Below, piece by piece: positions 8,506 to 17,749 of a DNA stretch of 64,000 bases. The position numbers and the translations under genes are program-made. Source of the stretch: Diaphorobacter nitroreducens (GTDB lineage: Bacteria; Pseudomonadota; Gammaproteobacteria; Burkholderiales; Burkholderiaceae_C); contig RJVL01000001.1 of the NCBI GenBank assembly GCA_003755025.1, forward strand, positions 310,001 through 374,000, read 5' to 3'. Position 1 is the first letter of the stretch, and every line of letters begins with the position of its first letter. Under the pieces are notes generated by a model that did not search any database, was not told the DNA's origin, and was given only the letters and a program-made list of their open reading frames with translations.

Positions 8506-9222
8506 ATGGGACGGTGGTTGGCCGGCGTGCTGTTGGCGGCCGTGCTGGCGGGTTGCGCAGCGCCACCCGCCGATGCGCCCCCTGTAGTAGCACCTGGCCC
8601 GTCGCAGGCGTTGCCGGGACCGGCGGGCGCGCAGGCGGACAGCCCACCCGACTCCGGCGTATCGGCCCCGCCGCGGGCTCGCAAGGAGGGCAGGGTGCGC
8701 TCGGCACCGTCTTCTCCGCGTGAAGCCGATACCGCCATCGAGCGCGGCCGCGAAGACGAGGAAGAAAGCGGCGTGCTGCTCGGGCGCGGGCTGGCCTCCT
8801 GGTACGGCGGCAGCCTGCATGGCCGGCGCACGGCCAGCGGCGAGCGTTTTGACCGTGGGGAACTCACCGCCGCACACCGCACGTTGCCTTTCGGGGCGCG
8901 GGTATGCGTGCGCAGCCTGGTCAACGGCAAGGTGGTGGTGGTGCGCGTCAATGATCGCGGACCGTTCGCGCCAGGCCGGGTCATCGACCTGAGCCAGGCC
9001 GCGGCGCAGGAACTGGGCATGGTGGGCCTGGGTATCAAGCCCGTGGAGATCTGGCACATGGGGCCGGACGACGACAGCTGCCCCGAAGATCTACCGGAGC
9101 TGGACCCGTCGTCCACGCCCGCAGCCTCGCCGGCCGCTGCTCCAGCGGGCGCCGCGCAAGCGCGCACAAATCAGGGCGCTGCGCGCACTACTCCCCGCAA
9201 GAGCCAGGCCCGGCGGCGCTAA
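8506..9222 (+). CDS. rlpA: RlpA-family septal/endolytic transglycosylase lipoprotein
   Basis: RlpA proteins are outer-membrane lipoproteins with a double-psi beta-barrel; in Pseudomonas they cleave denuded glycan at the septum. The start at 8506 gives a lipoprotein signal ending VLAGC, with Cys17 as the lipidated residue. After a long Pro/Ala linker, the barrel runs from about residue 92 to 186, with GLASWYGGSLHGRRTASGE, TAAHRTLPFG (His124) and VRVNDRGPF (Asp150). These are the His and Asp positions reported as active-site residues in the family. The C-terminal 50 residues are low-complexity Ala/Pro/Thr; no SPOR domain follows, unlike E. coli RlpA. It lies on the same strand as the upstream secreted protein. 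Confidence 0.92.
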   Translation: MGRWLAGVLLAAVLAGCAAPPADAPPVVAPGPSQALPGPAGAQADSPPDSGVSAPPRARKEGRVRSAPSSPREADTAIERGREDEEESGVLLGRGLASWYGGSLHGRRTASGERFDRGELTAAHRTLPFGARVCVRSLVNGKVVVVRVNDRGPFAPGRVIDLSQAAAQELGMVGLGIKPVEIWHMGPDDDSCPEDLPELDPSSTPAASPAAAPAGAAQARTNQGAARTTPRKSQARRR

Positions 9223-9268
9223 ACCACGGCATCCCAGAGATCGTGCGGGCGCCGCTGCCCCCGGGGGC

Positions 9269-10159
9269 TTAACCCACCTCCAGCGTGTGGGACGCGTTGC
9301 GGTCCTGGGCCAGCAATTGCGCCATCTGCGGCAACGCCTCGCGCAGCACGCCCTGCAGCGTGAAGGGAGGGTTGACCACGAACATGCCGCTGGCCGGCAG
9401 GCCGGGCCGGCGCGCGCCTTCGCCGGCCGCAGGGGAGGCCAGTTTGCTGGATTTCACGGTCAGCGTCGCATGCAGCCAGGGCTTGCCCGCCTTCTGGGCC
9501 AGCGTCTTGAGCCGGCGCGGCAGATCGTGCGCCTCCGCCCGCGGAATGATGGGGTACCAGACGGCATACACCCCAGTCGCAAAGCGCTTCAGCGCATCTT
9601 GCAGCAGCGCCTGCACGCGCAGGTAGTCGCTCTTGATTTCATAGCTGGGATCGCACAGTACAAGCGCGCGGCGGGCCGGTGGGGGGATGAACTTCTTGAC
9701 GCCCTCAAAACCGTCCTCCTGCAGCACGGCCACCTGCCTGCCTGCTTCAAGCTGGGCTATGTTGCCTGCGAGGGAGCGGGCGTCGGTGGGGTGCAGCTCG
9801 AACAGTTTGAGCTTGTCCTGGGCGCGCAAGAGGCGCTGCGTGATGAAGGGCGAGCCGGGGTAGACGCGGGTGGCATCGCCCTGGTTGAAGGCGCGCACCA
9901 TGTCCACGTAGTCCTGCAGCGCGGGTGCCAGGGCGGGAGGAGCCGCTGGCGGCACAAGGCGCAAGATGCCGCCCGCGGATTCGGCGCTGGTGGAGGCATA
10001 GTCTCCGTCCAGCCGGTACAGGCCCGCGCCAGCGTGGGTGTCCAGGACGGTCAGGGCCGCGTCTTTCTGTAGAAGGTGTTGCAAGGTGGCAATGAGCACC
10101 GTGTGCTTGAGCACATCGGCGTGGTTGCCTGCGTGGAAGGCGTGGCGGTAACTGAACAT
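9269..10159 (-). CDS. rlmJ: 23S rRNA (adenine-2030-N6)-methyltransferase
   Basis: RlmJ methylates A2030 of 23S rRNA with SAM. The 296-residue protein begins with the conserved FSYRHAFHAGNHADVLKH, followed by LDTHAGAGLYRLD, and has the catalytic-type motif DPSYE (a DPPY variant) in LVLCDPSYEIKSDYLRV. YPGSP and NPPFTL complete the family pattern. The ATG at 10159 starts exactly at the conserved N-terminus; 11 extra residues upstream are possible but not conserved. It is transcribed alone, converging with rlpA and diverging from the Ser/Thr kinase. Confidence 0.96.
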   Translation of the reverse strand: MFSYRHAFHAGNHADVLKHTVLIATLQHLLQKDAALTVLDTHAGAGLYRLDGDYASTSAESAGGILRLVPPAAPPALAPALQDYVDMVRAFNQGDATRVYPGSPFITQRLLRAQDKLKLFELHPTDARSLAGNIAQLEAGRQVAVLQEDGFEGVKKFIPPPARRALVLCDPSYEIKSDYLRVQALLQDALKRFATGVYAVWYPIIPRAEAHDLPRRLKTLAQKAGKPWLHATLTVKSSKLASPAAGEGARRPGLPASGMFVVNPPFTLQGVLREALPQMAQLLAQDRNASHTLEVG

Positions 10160-10374
10160 GCACTCAATGGTAACCAGCGCCATCGCGGGCACAATGCGGG
10201 TCCGCCTGGTACGGGAAGTGATGTTTTTGGCAGACAGGATGCGCTTTGTTGCGCGTCGGCCTGGCTGCCTGGCGCATCATGGCGTCCGCTGCGGCGTGCC
10301 GCGGCGCTTCCTCCGCTTCCTCGTTAGACTTCGCTGCCCTCGCTGATCCGCATCCCTTGTCCGCAACGCCCTCC

Positions 10375-12261
10375 ATGTCTTCGCTCCCCCCCCGCTTCAC
10401 GCCCGCCAGCGTCGCGCACCACGTCGACGCCCTCCCGGCGGGCACCCGGTTGGGAGAGTTCGAGATCGTGGCGCTGCTGGGCGTGGGTGGCTTCGGCATG
10501 GTGTACCAGGCGTTCGACCATTCCCTGCTGCGTTTCGTCGCGATCAAGGAATACATGCCCGCCGCCTTGGCGGGGCGCGCGGACGGGCATTCGCTCTGGG
10601 TGCGTTCCTCGTCGGACGAGCAGTCCTTCCAGGCAGGCCTGGCCTCGTTCGTGGACGAGGCGCGCCTGCTGGCGCAGTTCGACCATCCCTCGCTGGTGAA
10701 GGTCTTCCGGTTCTGGGAAGCCAATCACACGGCCTACATGGTCATGCCCCTGTACAGCGGCTTGACCCTCAAGCAGGCGCGCGCGCACATGCGCACGCCG
10801 CCCCCCGAGGAATGGCTGCGCAAGGTGTTGTGGTCCGTCACCAGCGCGTTGCGGGTGCTGCACGAAGGACAGACGCTGCACCGCGACATCTCGCCGGACA
10901 ACATCTTCCTGCAGGACCATGGCCCACCAGTGCTGCTGGACCTCGGCGCCGCGCGGCATGCGATCAGCGACCGGGACCAGAAGCACACGGCCGTGCTCAA
11001 AGTCAACTACGCGCCCATAGAGCAGTACACGGACGCGGCATCGCACCTGCACCAAGGGCCGTGGAGCGACCTGTATTCGCTGGGCGCCGTCGTGCATGGC
11101 TGCCTGTGCAACGACACGCCGCTGCCCGCTACTCTGCGTGCCATACGTGACCGCATGGTGTCGTTCTCCCGCGTAGCACGCACGGTGCGCAAGCAGTTCG
11201 GCGTGGAATACTCGCGTCCGTTCGTCGATGCGGTGTCGCAATGCCTGGCGCTGCAGCCGCAAGACCGTCCGCAATCGATCGACGCGTTCCTGCAGACGAT
11301 GGGCATGACGGCGGCGCCCGCGGGACTGGACGGGTTCGACTTCCGTGCCGAACTGGGCTCCATCTGGGTAGAGCCCTCGAGCAAGGATGCGCAGGGCGTG
11401 GCAATCCCGATGATCGACCTCACGGCGATGTCGCAGCCGCAGGATTCCCGGCCGCAGGCCGCCACCGTTGTGGCGGCGCCGGCTAGCGCGCCGGCAGACC
11501 TCATGGTGTCACCCGTGGAGCCTGCGACCGTGTTTGCGGAAACCGTTGCCGATGCGGGCGACACGCAGGCCTTCGCAGATACGCGCGAGATGCCGCAACA
11601 TGACGCGCCGACCGGTTCACGCCACCCGACGCACGCGCGCACACCCCGCCCCCAGAAGGCTGCACGCCATGCATCAGCCCCCCGTGTTGCCACAGCAGGC
11701 CATGGCGGACGGGCGCGGCTGGTGTGGGGTATGGCTGCCTCTCTGGCGCTGCTGGTCATCGCCAGCAGTCCGTGGTGGGGAGGCCGGGAGAGCTCGCCGC
11801 GGTATACACCCGAAAACGAGATCATCACGGAACTTGCGTCACCAGCGCCAGCACCGGAGCCGGCAGAGGTGGTGATGGTGTCGCATGAGGCGGCGGACCC
11901 CGCGTCGGCGGCAATGGCAGTGCAGCAAGAGGCTGCGTCGGTGGCTGAGGCCCGGCCTGCGGCCGTTTCCAAACCCCGGCTTGTGCGCAAGGCTGCCGAG
12001 GCGACCGCGCCTGCCCCATTGCCCGCCCCTGTGGTTCCGGCTCCCGAGCCAGCGCCGCCTCCCCCTGCGCCGTCACGCCCTGCGGTGCCCGCAAGGGTGC
12101 CCGGGCCTGACGAGGCCTGCGAGGCATCCAGTTTCTTTGCACGCCCCTTGTGCATTCACGAGCAATGCCAGAAGCCGGGGCTGGCCAACCATCCCGTTTG
12201 CGTGGAAAACCGCCGCCGGCAGGAAGCCGAGGAGCGCAGGCGACAGCTTTACTCGCAGTAG
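10375..12261 (+). CDS. Transmembrane Ser/Thr protein kinase (Hanks type)
   Basis: The 628-residue product starts with a eukaryote-like kinase domain. It has a glycine loop GVGGFGMV at 36-43, the ATP lysine K58 in VAIKEYMP, E95 of the C-helix, the catalytic loop HRDISPDN (169-176, D171) and DLG at 189-191 in place of DFG. All key residues are present, so it should be active. A long Ala/Pro/Thr linker then leads to one membrane helix at about 448-465. A proline-rich extracytoplasmic part ends in a small four-cysteine module (C-x11-C-x4-C-x8-C spacing approximately) that has no recognised name. Such kinases usually sense envelope signals. It stands alone between rlmJ and rplM with no phosphatase or FHA partner in sight. 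The start could be an upstream ATG at 10279. Confidence 0.88.
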   Translation: MSSLPPRFTPASVAHHVDALPAGTRLGEFEIVALLGVGGFGMVYQAFDHSLLRFVAIKEYMPAALAGRADGHSLWVRSSSDEQSFQAGLASFVDEARLLAQFDHPSLVKVFRFWEANHTAYMVMPLYSGLTLKQARAHMRTPPPEEWLRKVLWSVTSALRVLHEGQTLHRDISPDNIFLQDHGPPVLLDLGAARHAISDRDQKHTAVLKVNYAPIEQYTDAASHLHQGPWSDLYSLGAVVHGCLCNDTPLPATLRAIRDRMVSFSRVARTVRKQFGVEYSRPFVDAVSQCLALQPQDRPQSIDAFLQTMGMTAAPAGLDGFDFRAELGSIWVEPSSKDAQGVAIPMIDLTAMSQPQDSRPQAATVVAAPASAPADLMVSPVEPATVFAETVADAGDTQAFADTREMPQHDAPTGSRHPTHARTPRPQKAARHASAPRVATAGHGGRARLVWGMAASLALLVIASSPWWGGRESSPRYTPENEIITELASPAPAPEPAEVVMVSHEAADPASAAMAVQQEAASVAEARPAAVSKPRLVRKAAEATAPAPLPAPVVPAPEPAPPPPAPSRPAVPARVPGPDEACEASSFFARPLCIHEQCQKPGLANHPVCVENRRRQEAEERRRQLYSQ

Positions 12262-12285
12262 GGCACTGCGCAGCGGTCGATTTTG

Positions 12286-12291
12286 TATAAT
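12286..12291 (+). promoter_or_regulatory. Candidate -10 box of the rplM-rpsI operon
   Basis: TATAAT preceded by TTTTG lies 125 bases before rplM, right after the kinase gene. No strong -35 is visible. The leader that follows is long for a two-gene transcript and could hold an L13 autoregulatory structure, but I did not identify one. Confidence 0.5.
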
Positions 12292-12415
12292 GGCCGGCTT
12301 CGCAGCGATTTTTAGGTCCCGCGGCGAAGCGCGACATCCCACCTAAGAGGCTTTCATCAGAAAAGCACCGACCGTGGAAAAGGACCGCCAAACCACCTCT
12401 AGAAAAGAGAAACTC

Positions 12416-12844
12416 ATGTCCACATTCAGCGCAAAGCCCGCTGAGGTCGTGCACGAGTGGTTTGTGATTGACGCCACCGACAAGGTGCTCGGCCGGGTAG
12501 CCAGCGAAGTTGCCCTCCGTCTGCGCGGCAAACACAAAGCCATTTACACGCCTCACGTTGATACCGGCGACTACATCGTCATCATCAACGCCTCCAAGCT
12601 CAAGGTCACCGGCACCAAGTCCCTGGACAAGGTGTACTACCGCCACTCGGGTTATCCCGGCGGTATCACGGCCACGAACTTCCGCGATCTGCAAGCCAAG
12701 CACCCCGGCCGCGCGCTGGAAAAGGCCGTCAAGGGCATGCTGCCCAAGGGCCCGCTCGGCTACGCCATGATCAAGAAGCTCAAGGTGTACGGCGGCGCGG
12801 AACATCCGCACACCGCTCAGCAGCCTAAAGCGCTGGAAATCTAA
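12416..12844 (+). CDS. rplM: 50S ribosomal protein L13
   Basis: The 142-residue product carries the L13 signature: [16 protein letters not shown] near the N-terminus, LRGKHK, and [10 protein letters not shown] with a C-terminal [10 protein letters not shown]13 is an early-assembly protein of the large subunit, binding 23S rRNA. The ATG at 12416 follows AAAAGAGAAA; an in-frame ATG 14 codons upstream is not conserved. rpsI follows after 10 bases, the universal L13-S9 pair, and a strong terminator closes the unit. Confidence 0.98.
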
Positions 12845-12854
12845 GGAGCCTTGA

Positions 12855-13247
12855 ATGATTGGTGAATGGAACAATGGCACCGGCCGTCGCAAGTCCAGCG
12901 TCGCCCGCGTGTTTCTGAAGAAGGGTTCCGGCAAGATCACTGTGAATGGCAAAGACATTCAGCAGTACTTCGGCCGCGAAACCTCGATCATGATTGCCAA
13001 GCAACCCCTGGCGTTGACCAACCATGTCGAAACCTTCGACATCCAGATCAACGTGCACGGCGGTGGTGAATCCGGCCAGGCTGGCGCTGCCCGCCACGGC
13101 ATCACCCGCGCTCTGATCGACTACGACGCGACGCTGAAGCCCGCACTGAGCCAAGCCGGCTTCGTGACGCGTGATGCCCGTGAAGTTGAACGTAAGAAGG
13201 TCGGTCTGCACTCCGCACGCCGCGCCAAGCAGTTCTCGAAGCGCTAA
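12855..13247 (+). CDS. rpsI: 30S ribosomal protein S9
   Basis: The 130-residue protein shows [19 protein letters not shown] at its start, [19 protein letters not shown] in the middle, and the basic C-terminal tail [17 protein letters not shown] whose final residues contact P-site tRNA in known ribosomes. An AAGGAG ribosome site precedes the ATG. It is co-transcribed with rplM and ends about 60 bases before a GC hairpin terminator. Confidence 0.98.
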   Translation: MIGEWNNGTGRRKSSVARVFLKKGSGKITVNGKDIQQYFGRETSIMIAKQPLALTNHVETFDIQINVHGGGESGQAGAARHGITRALIDYDATLKPALSQAGFVTRDAREVERKKVGLHSARRAKQFSKR

Positions 13248-13306
13248 GCCTCGGCCACTGCCTTGCGTTATGCTGCAGCGCCCCTCGGCGTGCTGCAGAC
13301 TGCAGA

Positions 13307-13337
13307 AACCGCCCTTCGGGGCGGTTTTTTGTTTTTT
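13307..13337 (+). terminator. Rho-independent terminator after rpsI
   Basis: AACCGCCC (13307-13314) pairs with GGGCGGTT around a TTCG tetraloop, followed by T6, G and T6. This is a strong intrinsic terminator for rplM-rpsI. Confidence 0.95.
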
Positions 13338-13390
13338 GGCGTTGCCGCGGGCGGCGGCGACCATCCCACTGAAAGAAACGTGCACTGCCC

Positions 13391-14107
13391 ATGCGTTACC
13401 GACTGCTGCGCCGCCGCCTCACGATCTCCGCTCCGCGCGTCACCGTGCGCAGCGCGCTTCCGTGGCCGCTGCGCTGGGCGGCCGTGGCCATCGTCCTGGG
13501 CCTGTGCGCGGCCATGACGCTGTGGGCCTTCGACCTGGGCAAACGGATCGCCGGGCTGGACGCGGGCAGCCGGGAGGAATTGCAGCGCCTTCGTGCAGAG
13601 GTGTCGCAGTTGCGCGAGCACAACCGTCTCCAGCACGAAAAGCAGGAAGCCGCGGGCAGCCTGCGCATAGCCGAGCAGGCGGCCATGGATCGTCTGCTGG
13701 AGCAACTGCGGCAACTCGAAGCCGACAACCGTAGCCTGCGGGAGGACCTGGGCTTCTTCGAGAAGCTGACCCCCACCGGCAAGCCTGGCAACCTGACCAT
13801 CCGCGGGCTGCATGCTGAGACCTTGGAGGGAGGTGGGCAGTTGCGCTGGCAGGTGCTGGCCATGCAGCCCATGCGCAATGCGCCGGAATTCAAGGGCCGG
13901 CTGGAACTGCTGCTGGCGGGCACGCTGAACGGGGCGGAGTGGTCCTCCACGTCTCCAGCGGTCATCCAGCCGCTTCAGTTCCGGCAGTACCGGCGGGTTC
14001 AGGGCGTGGCGGCCCTGCCGCCGGGCGCCATGGTAAAAACCGTGACCGCGCGCTTGATGGATGGAACCTCGTTGCGCGCGGCCCAGACTTTTTCACTAGA
14101 GCCATAG
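13391..14107 (+). CDS. DUF6776-family membrane-anchored coiled-coil protein
   Basis: The 238-residue product has a basic cytoplasmic N-terminus, one membrane helix at about 27-46 (WAAVAIVLGLCAAMTLWAF), a coiled coil of about 60 residues rich in Leu/Glu/Gln, and a C-terminal beta-rich domain of about 100 residues. This layout and its place directly before a bactofilin and erpA match the DUF6776 proteins of betaproteobacteria. Function is not established. The topology, periplasmic coiled coil plus a folded domain, and the neighbouring bactofilin suggest an envelope or cell-shape role, but that is inference. The bactofilin begins 54 bases downstream on the same strand, so the two are likely co-transcribed. 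Confidence 0.75.
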   Translation: MRYRLLRRRLTISAPRVTVRSALPWPLRWAAVAIVLGLCAAMTLWAFDLGKRIAGLDAGSREELQRLRAEVSQLREHNRLQHEKQEAAGSLRIAEQAAMDRLLEQLRQLEADNRSLREDLGFFEKLTPTGKPGNLTIRGLHAETLEGGGQLRWQVLAMQPMRNAPEFKGRLELLLAGTLNGAEWSSTSPAVIQPLQFRQYRRVQGVAALPPGAMVKTVTARLMDGTSLRAAQTFSLEP

Positions 14108-14161
14108 GGCCCGGCTGCGGACCCGCATGGCAATGACTACTACACCCCGAGGGAATACCAC

Positions 14162-14560
14162 ATGTTTTCGCGCAAGAAGCCACCCCCGATCAAGAGCCTG
14201 ATTGCGCAAGGAACGCGCGTGCAGGGCGATGTGCTGTTCGCTGACGGATTGCGGGTGGATGGCGAAGTGATCGGCGACCTGCGGTCTTCGGCTGAACCCA
14301 GCATTGTGGTGGTGTCCGAATCGGCAAAGGTGGAAGGTGCGGTGCATGCCGCCCATGTCATCGTCAACGGAACGGTGGAGGGGCCCGTACATGCCACGGA
14401 GCTGCTGGAGGTACAACCCAAGGCGCGGATCACCGGTAACGTGCATTACAAGGCCCTTGAAATGCACCAGGGCGCGGTGATTGCCGGGCAGCTCTGCCCG
14501 GCCGCGCCGCTGCTGCTGGAAGAAAAGCCCACACTGAAACTGGCGTCAAACGCACAGTGA
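14162..14560 (+). CDS. Bactofilin (polymer-forming cytoskeletal protein)
   Basis: Bactofilins form nucleotide-free filaments of right-handed beta-helix subunits and place wall enzymes or shape factors at the membrane. The 132-residue protein has a short basic N-terminal tail (MFSRKKPPP), then the repeating GDV-, GEVIGD-, GTVEGPV-, GNV-type rungs typical of the domain from about 18 to 108, and an unstructured tail. It follows a DUF6776 membrane gene and precedes erpA. The neighbourhood also holds the M23 peptidase and AnmK; bactofilin-M23 links are known in other bacteria, so a functional tie is plausible but unproven here. Confidence 0.92.
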   Translation: MFSRKKPPPIKSLIAQGTRVQGDVLFADGLRVDGEVIGDLRSSAEPSIVVVSESAKVEGAVHAAHVIVNGTVEGPVHATELLEVQPKARITGNVHYKALEMHQGAVIAGQLCPAAPLLLEEKPTLKLASNAQ

Positions 14561-14620
14561 ACGGAGCGCTGGGGGGCTATGCCTTACCATCGAAACAAAG
14601 ACTGACCCAAGGAGCCCTTC

Positions 14621-14995
14621 ATGAGCGCCGTTGCCGAGAACACCACGACCGAGATGCCCGCCCCCATCCTTTTCACCGACAGCGCCGCCGCCAAGGTGGC
14701 CGAGTTGATTGCCGAAGAAGGCAATCCTGACCTCAAGCTGCGGGTCTTCGTGCAGGGCGGGGGATGCTCGGGCTTCCAGTATGGTTTCACATTTGATGAA
14801 ATCACGAACGAAGACGACACCACCATGACCAAGAACGGTGTGTCACTGCTCATCGATGCCATGAGCTACCAATACCTGGTAGGTGCAGAGATCGACTACA
14901 AGGAAGACCTGCAGGGTGCGCAGTTCGTCATCAAGAACCCGAATGCCGCTTCGACATGCGGCTGCGGCTCCAGCTTCTCCGTGGAAGACCACTGA
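14621..14995 (+). CDS. erpA: Iron-sulfur cluster insertion protein ErpA
   Basis: ErpA is an A-type carrier that delivers Fe-S clusters to apoproteins, including enzymes of isoprenoid synthesis and respiration. The 124-residue product holds the three cluster cysteines in the usual places: C49 in [11 protein letters not shown], and C113 and C115 in CGCGSSF near the end. The ATG follows AAGGAG. An intrinsic terminator lies 20 bases beyond the stop, so this is the end of a rightward unit that converges with anmK. Confidence 0.97.
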   Translation: MSAVAENTTTEMPAPILFTDSAAAKVAELIAEEGNPDLKLRVFVQGGGCSGFQYGFTFDEITNEDDTTMTKNGVSLLIDAMSYQYLVGAEIDYKEDLQGAQFVIKNPNAASTCGCGSSFSVEDH

Positions 14996-15015
14996 CGCAC
15001 AGCCCATGAGAATCC

Positions 15016-15037
15016 GCCGCCTACGGGCGGCTTTTTT
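15016..15037 (+). terminator. Rho-independent terminator after erpA
   Basis: GCCGCC and GGCGGC form a perfect six-pair stem with a TACG loop, followed by six T. It separates erpA from the convergent anmK. Confidence 0.95.
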
Positions 15038-15057
15038 ATGGCTGCGTGGTAGGTTGC

Positions 15058-16179
15058 TCAGGCGGGGTAGATGGCGCCGAGGATGCGCTCCCCGCGGGCG
15101 CCCGTGACCGCGGGCAAGCTGGCTGTCTGGCCGCTGACGCATTGATGCGCCAGCCACGCGAAGGCAGCCGCTTCGACCTGCAGGGGAGGCAGCCCGTGGT
15201 GATCCGAGCTTTCGACGCGAACCGTCGGCGCCAATTGCTGTAGGCGCTCCATCAGATAGCGGTTCAGTGCCCCGCCGCCGCAGACGATCAACAGCCCGCA
15301 GTCCCGTGCGTGCCGTGACAGCGCCTGGACGCACGTAAGGGCCGTGTATTCGGCAAGGGTGGCCTGGACATCCTGGGGCGCGGCGCCCACAGCGCTGGCC
15401 GCAAGACGTGTGGCCAGCCATTGCGGATGGAACAGGTCACGCCCCGTGCTCTTGGGGGGCGCAAGGGCGAGGAATGGCTCGTCCAGCATCGCCTCCAGCA
15501 GGGCGGGCAGGACATGGCCGCTGCGTGCCCAGGCGCCTTCGTGGTCGTAGGGCTGCCCCGTTTGCCGCTCGCACCAGTGATCCATAAGGGCGTTGGCCGG
15601 GCCGCAGTCAAACCCCACGGTGGTCCCGTCGGCCCGCAGGATACTCAGGTTGGAAATGCCCCCCAGGTTCAGCACCGCCACGGTGCGTCCGGCTTGGCCG
15701 AACACGCCGCGGTGGAAGGCGGGCACCAGCGGCGCGCCCTGGCCGCCCGCCGCCACGTCCCGGCTGCGGAAGTCGGCCACGACGGTGATGCCGGTGATTT
15801 CAGCGAGCAAGGCGGGCTGGTTGAGTTGCAGCGTGTAGCCCGTGCCATCGAACGCCTGCGGCCGGTGGCGCACCGTCTGCCCATGCGCGCCCAGGGCCTG
15901 CACTGCGGCCGCCGTGAGGCCCGCTTGGTCCAGCAGACGGTGGACTACCTTCGCATAGGTACGCGCCAGCGCATTCGCGGCGAGCGCCGCGCGGTGCAGT
16001 TCGTCGTGGCCGGTGGTGTTGAGAGCGAGGAGTTCTGCTCTTAAATCAGGAGCTAGTGGCGCTGATGCATGCTGGGCTACAGCGCATTTTTGGCCTGAAA
16101 AATTCGCGAGCACACCATCCACGCCGTCCAGCGACGTGCCCGACATCAGCCCGATGAACCACCGTGGCGGCGTATCCAT
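15058..16179 (-). CDS. anmK: Anhydro-N-acetylmuramic acid kinase
   Basis: AnmK phosphorylates and opens 1,6-anhydro-MurNAc released during wall turnover, giving MurNAc-6-P for recycling. The 373-residue protein starts FIGLMSGTSLDGVDGVL, the family signature. It contains GAHGQTVRHRP, VVADFRSRDVAAGGQGAPLVP-type segments, LNLGGISN and FDCGPANALMD, and near the end VCGGGALN. Length fits the family (about 370). Residues roughly 27-46 are encoded by a copy of the dispersed repeat; this region is variable between family members and should tolerate it. The M23 peptidase gene ends 12 bases away upstream on the same strand, so wall cleavage and recycling are likely co-expressed. Confidence 0.96.
   Translation of the reverse strand: MDTPPRWFIGLMSGTSLDGVDGVLANFSGQKCAVAQHASAPLAPDLRAELLALNTTGHDELHRAALAANALARTYAKVVHRLLDQAGLTAAAVQALGAHGQTVRHRPQAFDGTGYTLQLNQPALLAEITGITVVADFRSRDVAAGGQGAPLVPAFHRGVFGQAGRTVAVLNLGGISNLSILRADGTTVGFDCGPANALMDHWCERQTGQPYDHEGAWARSGHVLPALLEAMLDEPFLALAPPKSTGRDLFHPQWLATRLAASAVGAAPQDVQATLAEYTALTCVQALSRHARDCGLLIVCGGGALNRYLMERLQQLAPTVRVESSDHHGLPPLQVEAAAFAWLAHQCVSGQTASLPAVTGARGERILGAIYPA
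16042..16100. repeat. Dispersed repeat copy inside anmK, read in frame
   Basis: On the minus strand the copy reads TTTCAGGCCAAAAATGCGCT, then a TAGC, an AGCGCC and a TAGCTCCTGATTTAA tail, matching the order of elements in the intergenic copies. It adds no stop codon and codes for a stretch near residues 27-46 of AnmK. Divergence from the better copies suggests it is old. Confidence 0.55.
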
Positions 16180-16191
16180 GGGCGAAGGGCG

Positions 16192-17556
16192 TTACTCGGC
16201 GCTGGCTTGCAGAATCTGTGCGGCGGAGGACAGCTGCACGCGCATGTTGCCGGCCAGGCGGTCGAATGCCGGACGTGCGGCGGCCGAGACCGGCTGGGCT
16301 GCCTCGCTCTGGCGCGCAATAACCATCGGGTCCTTGTGCTCGCCCGCGACGCGGAATTCGAAGTGCAGGTGCGGCCCCGTGGCCCAGCCGGTGGAGCCCA
16401 CGGCGCCAATCTTCTGGCCCTGCTCTACGCTTTCGCCCTTGCGCACGTCGATGCGGCTCAGGTGCGCGTAGACGGTGACGTGCTGGTTGCGGTGCTTGAT
16501 GTACACCACGTTGCCGTAGCCGTTCTGCACGCCGGCGAAATCCACCACGCCGTCGCCTACCGTGCGTACGGAAGTACCGGTCGGTGCCGCGAAATCGGTA
16601 CCCAGGTGCGCGCGCCAGGTCTTGTGGATGGGGTGGAACCGCATCGCAAAGCCGCTGGAGACGCGGGAGAACTCGACCGGCGACGACAGGTAGGCGCGGC
16701 GCATGCTCTCGCCGTCCAGCGTGTAGTACGAGCCCTTGGTGGCTCCCGGCTCCTGGAACCAGACGGCGCTGTGGGTCTTGTCGCCATTGTGGAACTCGGC
16801 GCTCAGCACGCGGCCGCTGCGCAGGGGCTCGCCATCTGCCTCCAGGGTTTCATACACCACCGAGAAGCGGTCTTCCTTGCGCAGGGCGCGGCGGAAGTCG
16901 ATGTCACCGGAGAACACCTCTGCCAGCTGCACGGCGACGGCGTCGGGAATGTTGGCGGCATCCGTTGCCGCAAACAGCGAGCTGCGGATGACGCCGCCCG
17001 CCAGGCGGCTGCCCACCGTCAGCGGCGCCGTCTCGATGCGCGAGGCGAAGCTGCCGTCCTGCTGGCGCTCGACCACCAGGCGCTTGAAGCTCCCGCTGTC
17101 GTCGGGGGCCCAGCGCGCCGTCAGGCGGGTGAGGCGGTGGTCGTCGGTGGTCTCGGCGGACATCGAGCGGCCGGTGCGTCCCAGCAGGTTCTGCCGCACG
17201 TTGGCGTCACTGCGCAGGAAGGCCGAAGCCGCGGGGTCTGCCACGCCCAGACGCTGCAGGATGCTCTCGGCGGTATCGGCGCTGCGGGTGACGTCGGAGC
17301 GGTACAGCGCGTACTGCGGGATGTCCACCAGCGACGATAGCGGTTCGTCTGCCGCCAGCGACTGCACAGCCTGGGTGACGGTGCGCACGGGCAGGTCGGC
17401 CGGGTCGGGAGCGAACGAAGCCACTGCGAAGGCACCGCCGCCGCCGGTGAGCAGCAGGGTGGCCACGGCGGCAGTGATGCGTTTTGGATGTTTCTGAACG
17501 GACTGCTTCAGTTGGTTGAGCAATACCAGGCAGGCGGTCGTCAAGCCGTTGTTCAA
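16192..17556 (-). CDS. M23 family metallopeptidase (MepM-like murein endopeptidase)
   Basis: The 454-residue product has an N-terminal cytoplasmic tail and one membrane anchor (about 27-48, rich in Gly/Ala), a long periplasmic region including an OapA/LysM-like segment, and a C-terminal LytM domain. The zinc and catalytic motifs are complete: HLGTDFAAP (H-x3-D), the HVTVYAHLS segment, and GPHLHFEFR (HLH). Enzymes with this layout cut D-Ala-mDAP cross-links so the wall can expand. It is followed at 12 bases by anmK and faces tyrS, an arrangement I have seen as conserved in betaproteobacteria. The 193-base divergent gap should hold promoters for both sides. Confidence 0.93.
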   Translation of the reverse strand: MNNGLTTACLVLLNQLKQSVQKHPKRITAAVATLLLTGGGGAFAVASFAPDPADLPVRTVTQAVQSLAADEPLSSLVDIPQYALYRSDVTRSADTAESILQRLGVADPAASAFLRSDANVRQNLLGRTGRSMSAETTDDHRLTRLTARWAPDDSGSFKRLVVERQQDGSFASRIETAPLTVGSRLAGGVIRSSLFAATDAANIPDAVAVQLAEVFSGDIDFRRALRKEDRFSVVYETLEADGEPLRSGRVLSAEFHNGDKTHSAVWFQEPGATKGSYYTLDGESMRRAYLSSPVEFSRVSSGFAMRFHPIHKTWRAHLGTDFAAPTGTSVRTVGDGVVDFAGVQNGYGNVVYIKHRNQHVTVYAHLSRIDVRKGESVEQGQKIGAVGSTGWATGPHLHFEFRVAGEHKDPMVIARQSEAAQPVSAAARPAFDRLAGNMRVQLSSAAQILQASAE

Positions 17557-17749
17557 GAGTCTTACCCCAGGCGTCTGTGTGCTTCCAGGCCCCGGGCCAG
17601 GGGTCTTAAAGGGCGGGAGGCACTGTCAATGTCGTAGTGCTGTGGAAGGGAGCGAACGCCGGGCGTACGGGTGGCCCACTAGAATCCACGGCTGGAAAGT
17701 GCCCGGAAGTATAGTCGTTGGGGCCCTGGCGGCACCCCAAAAAACCCTT

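Noticed and set aside
9246-9272. Palindrome GCCCCCGGGGGC between rlpA and rlmJ
   Set aside because: Perfect self-complement without a loop or T-run; likely chance in GC-rich sequence.
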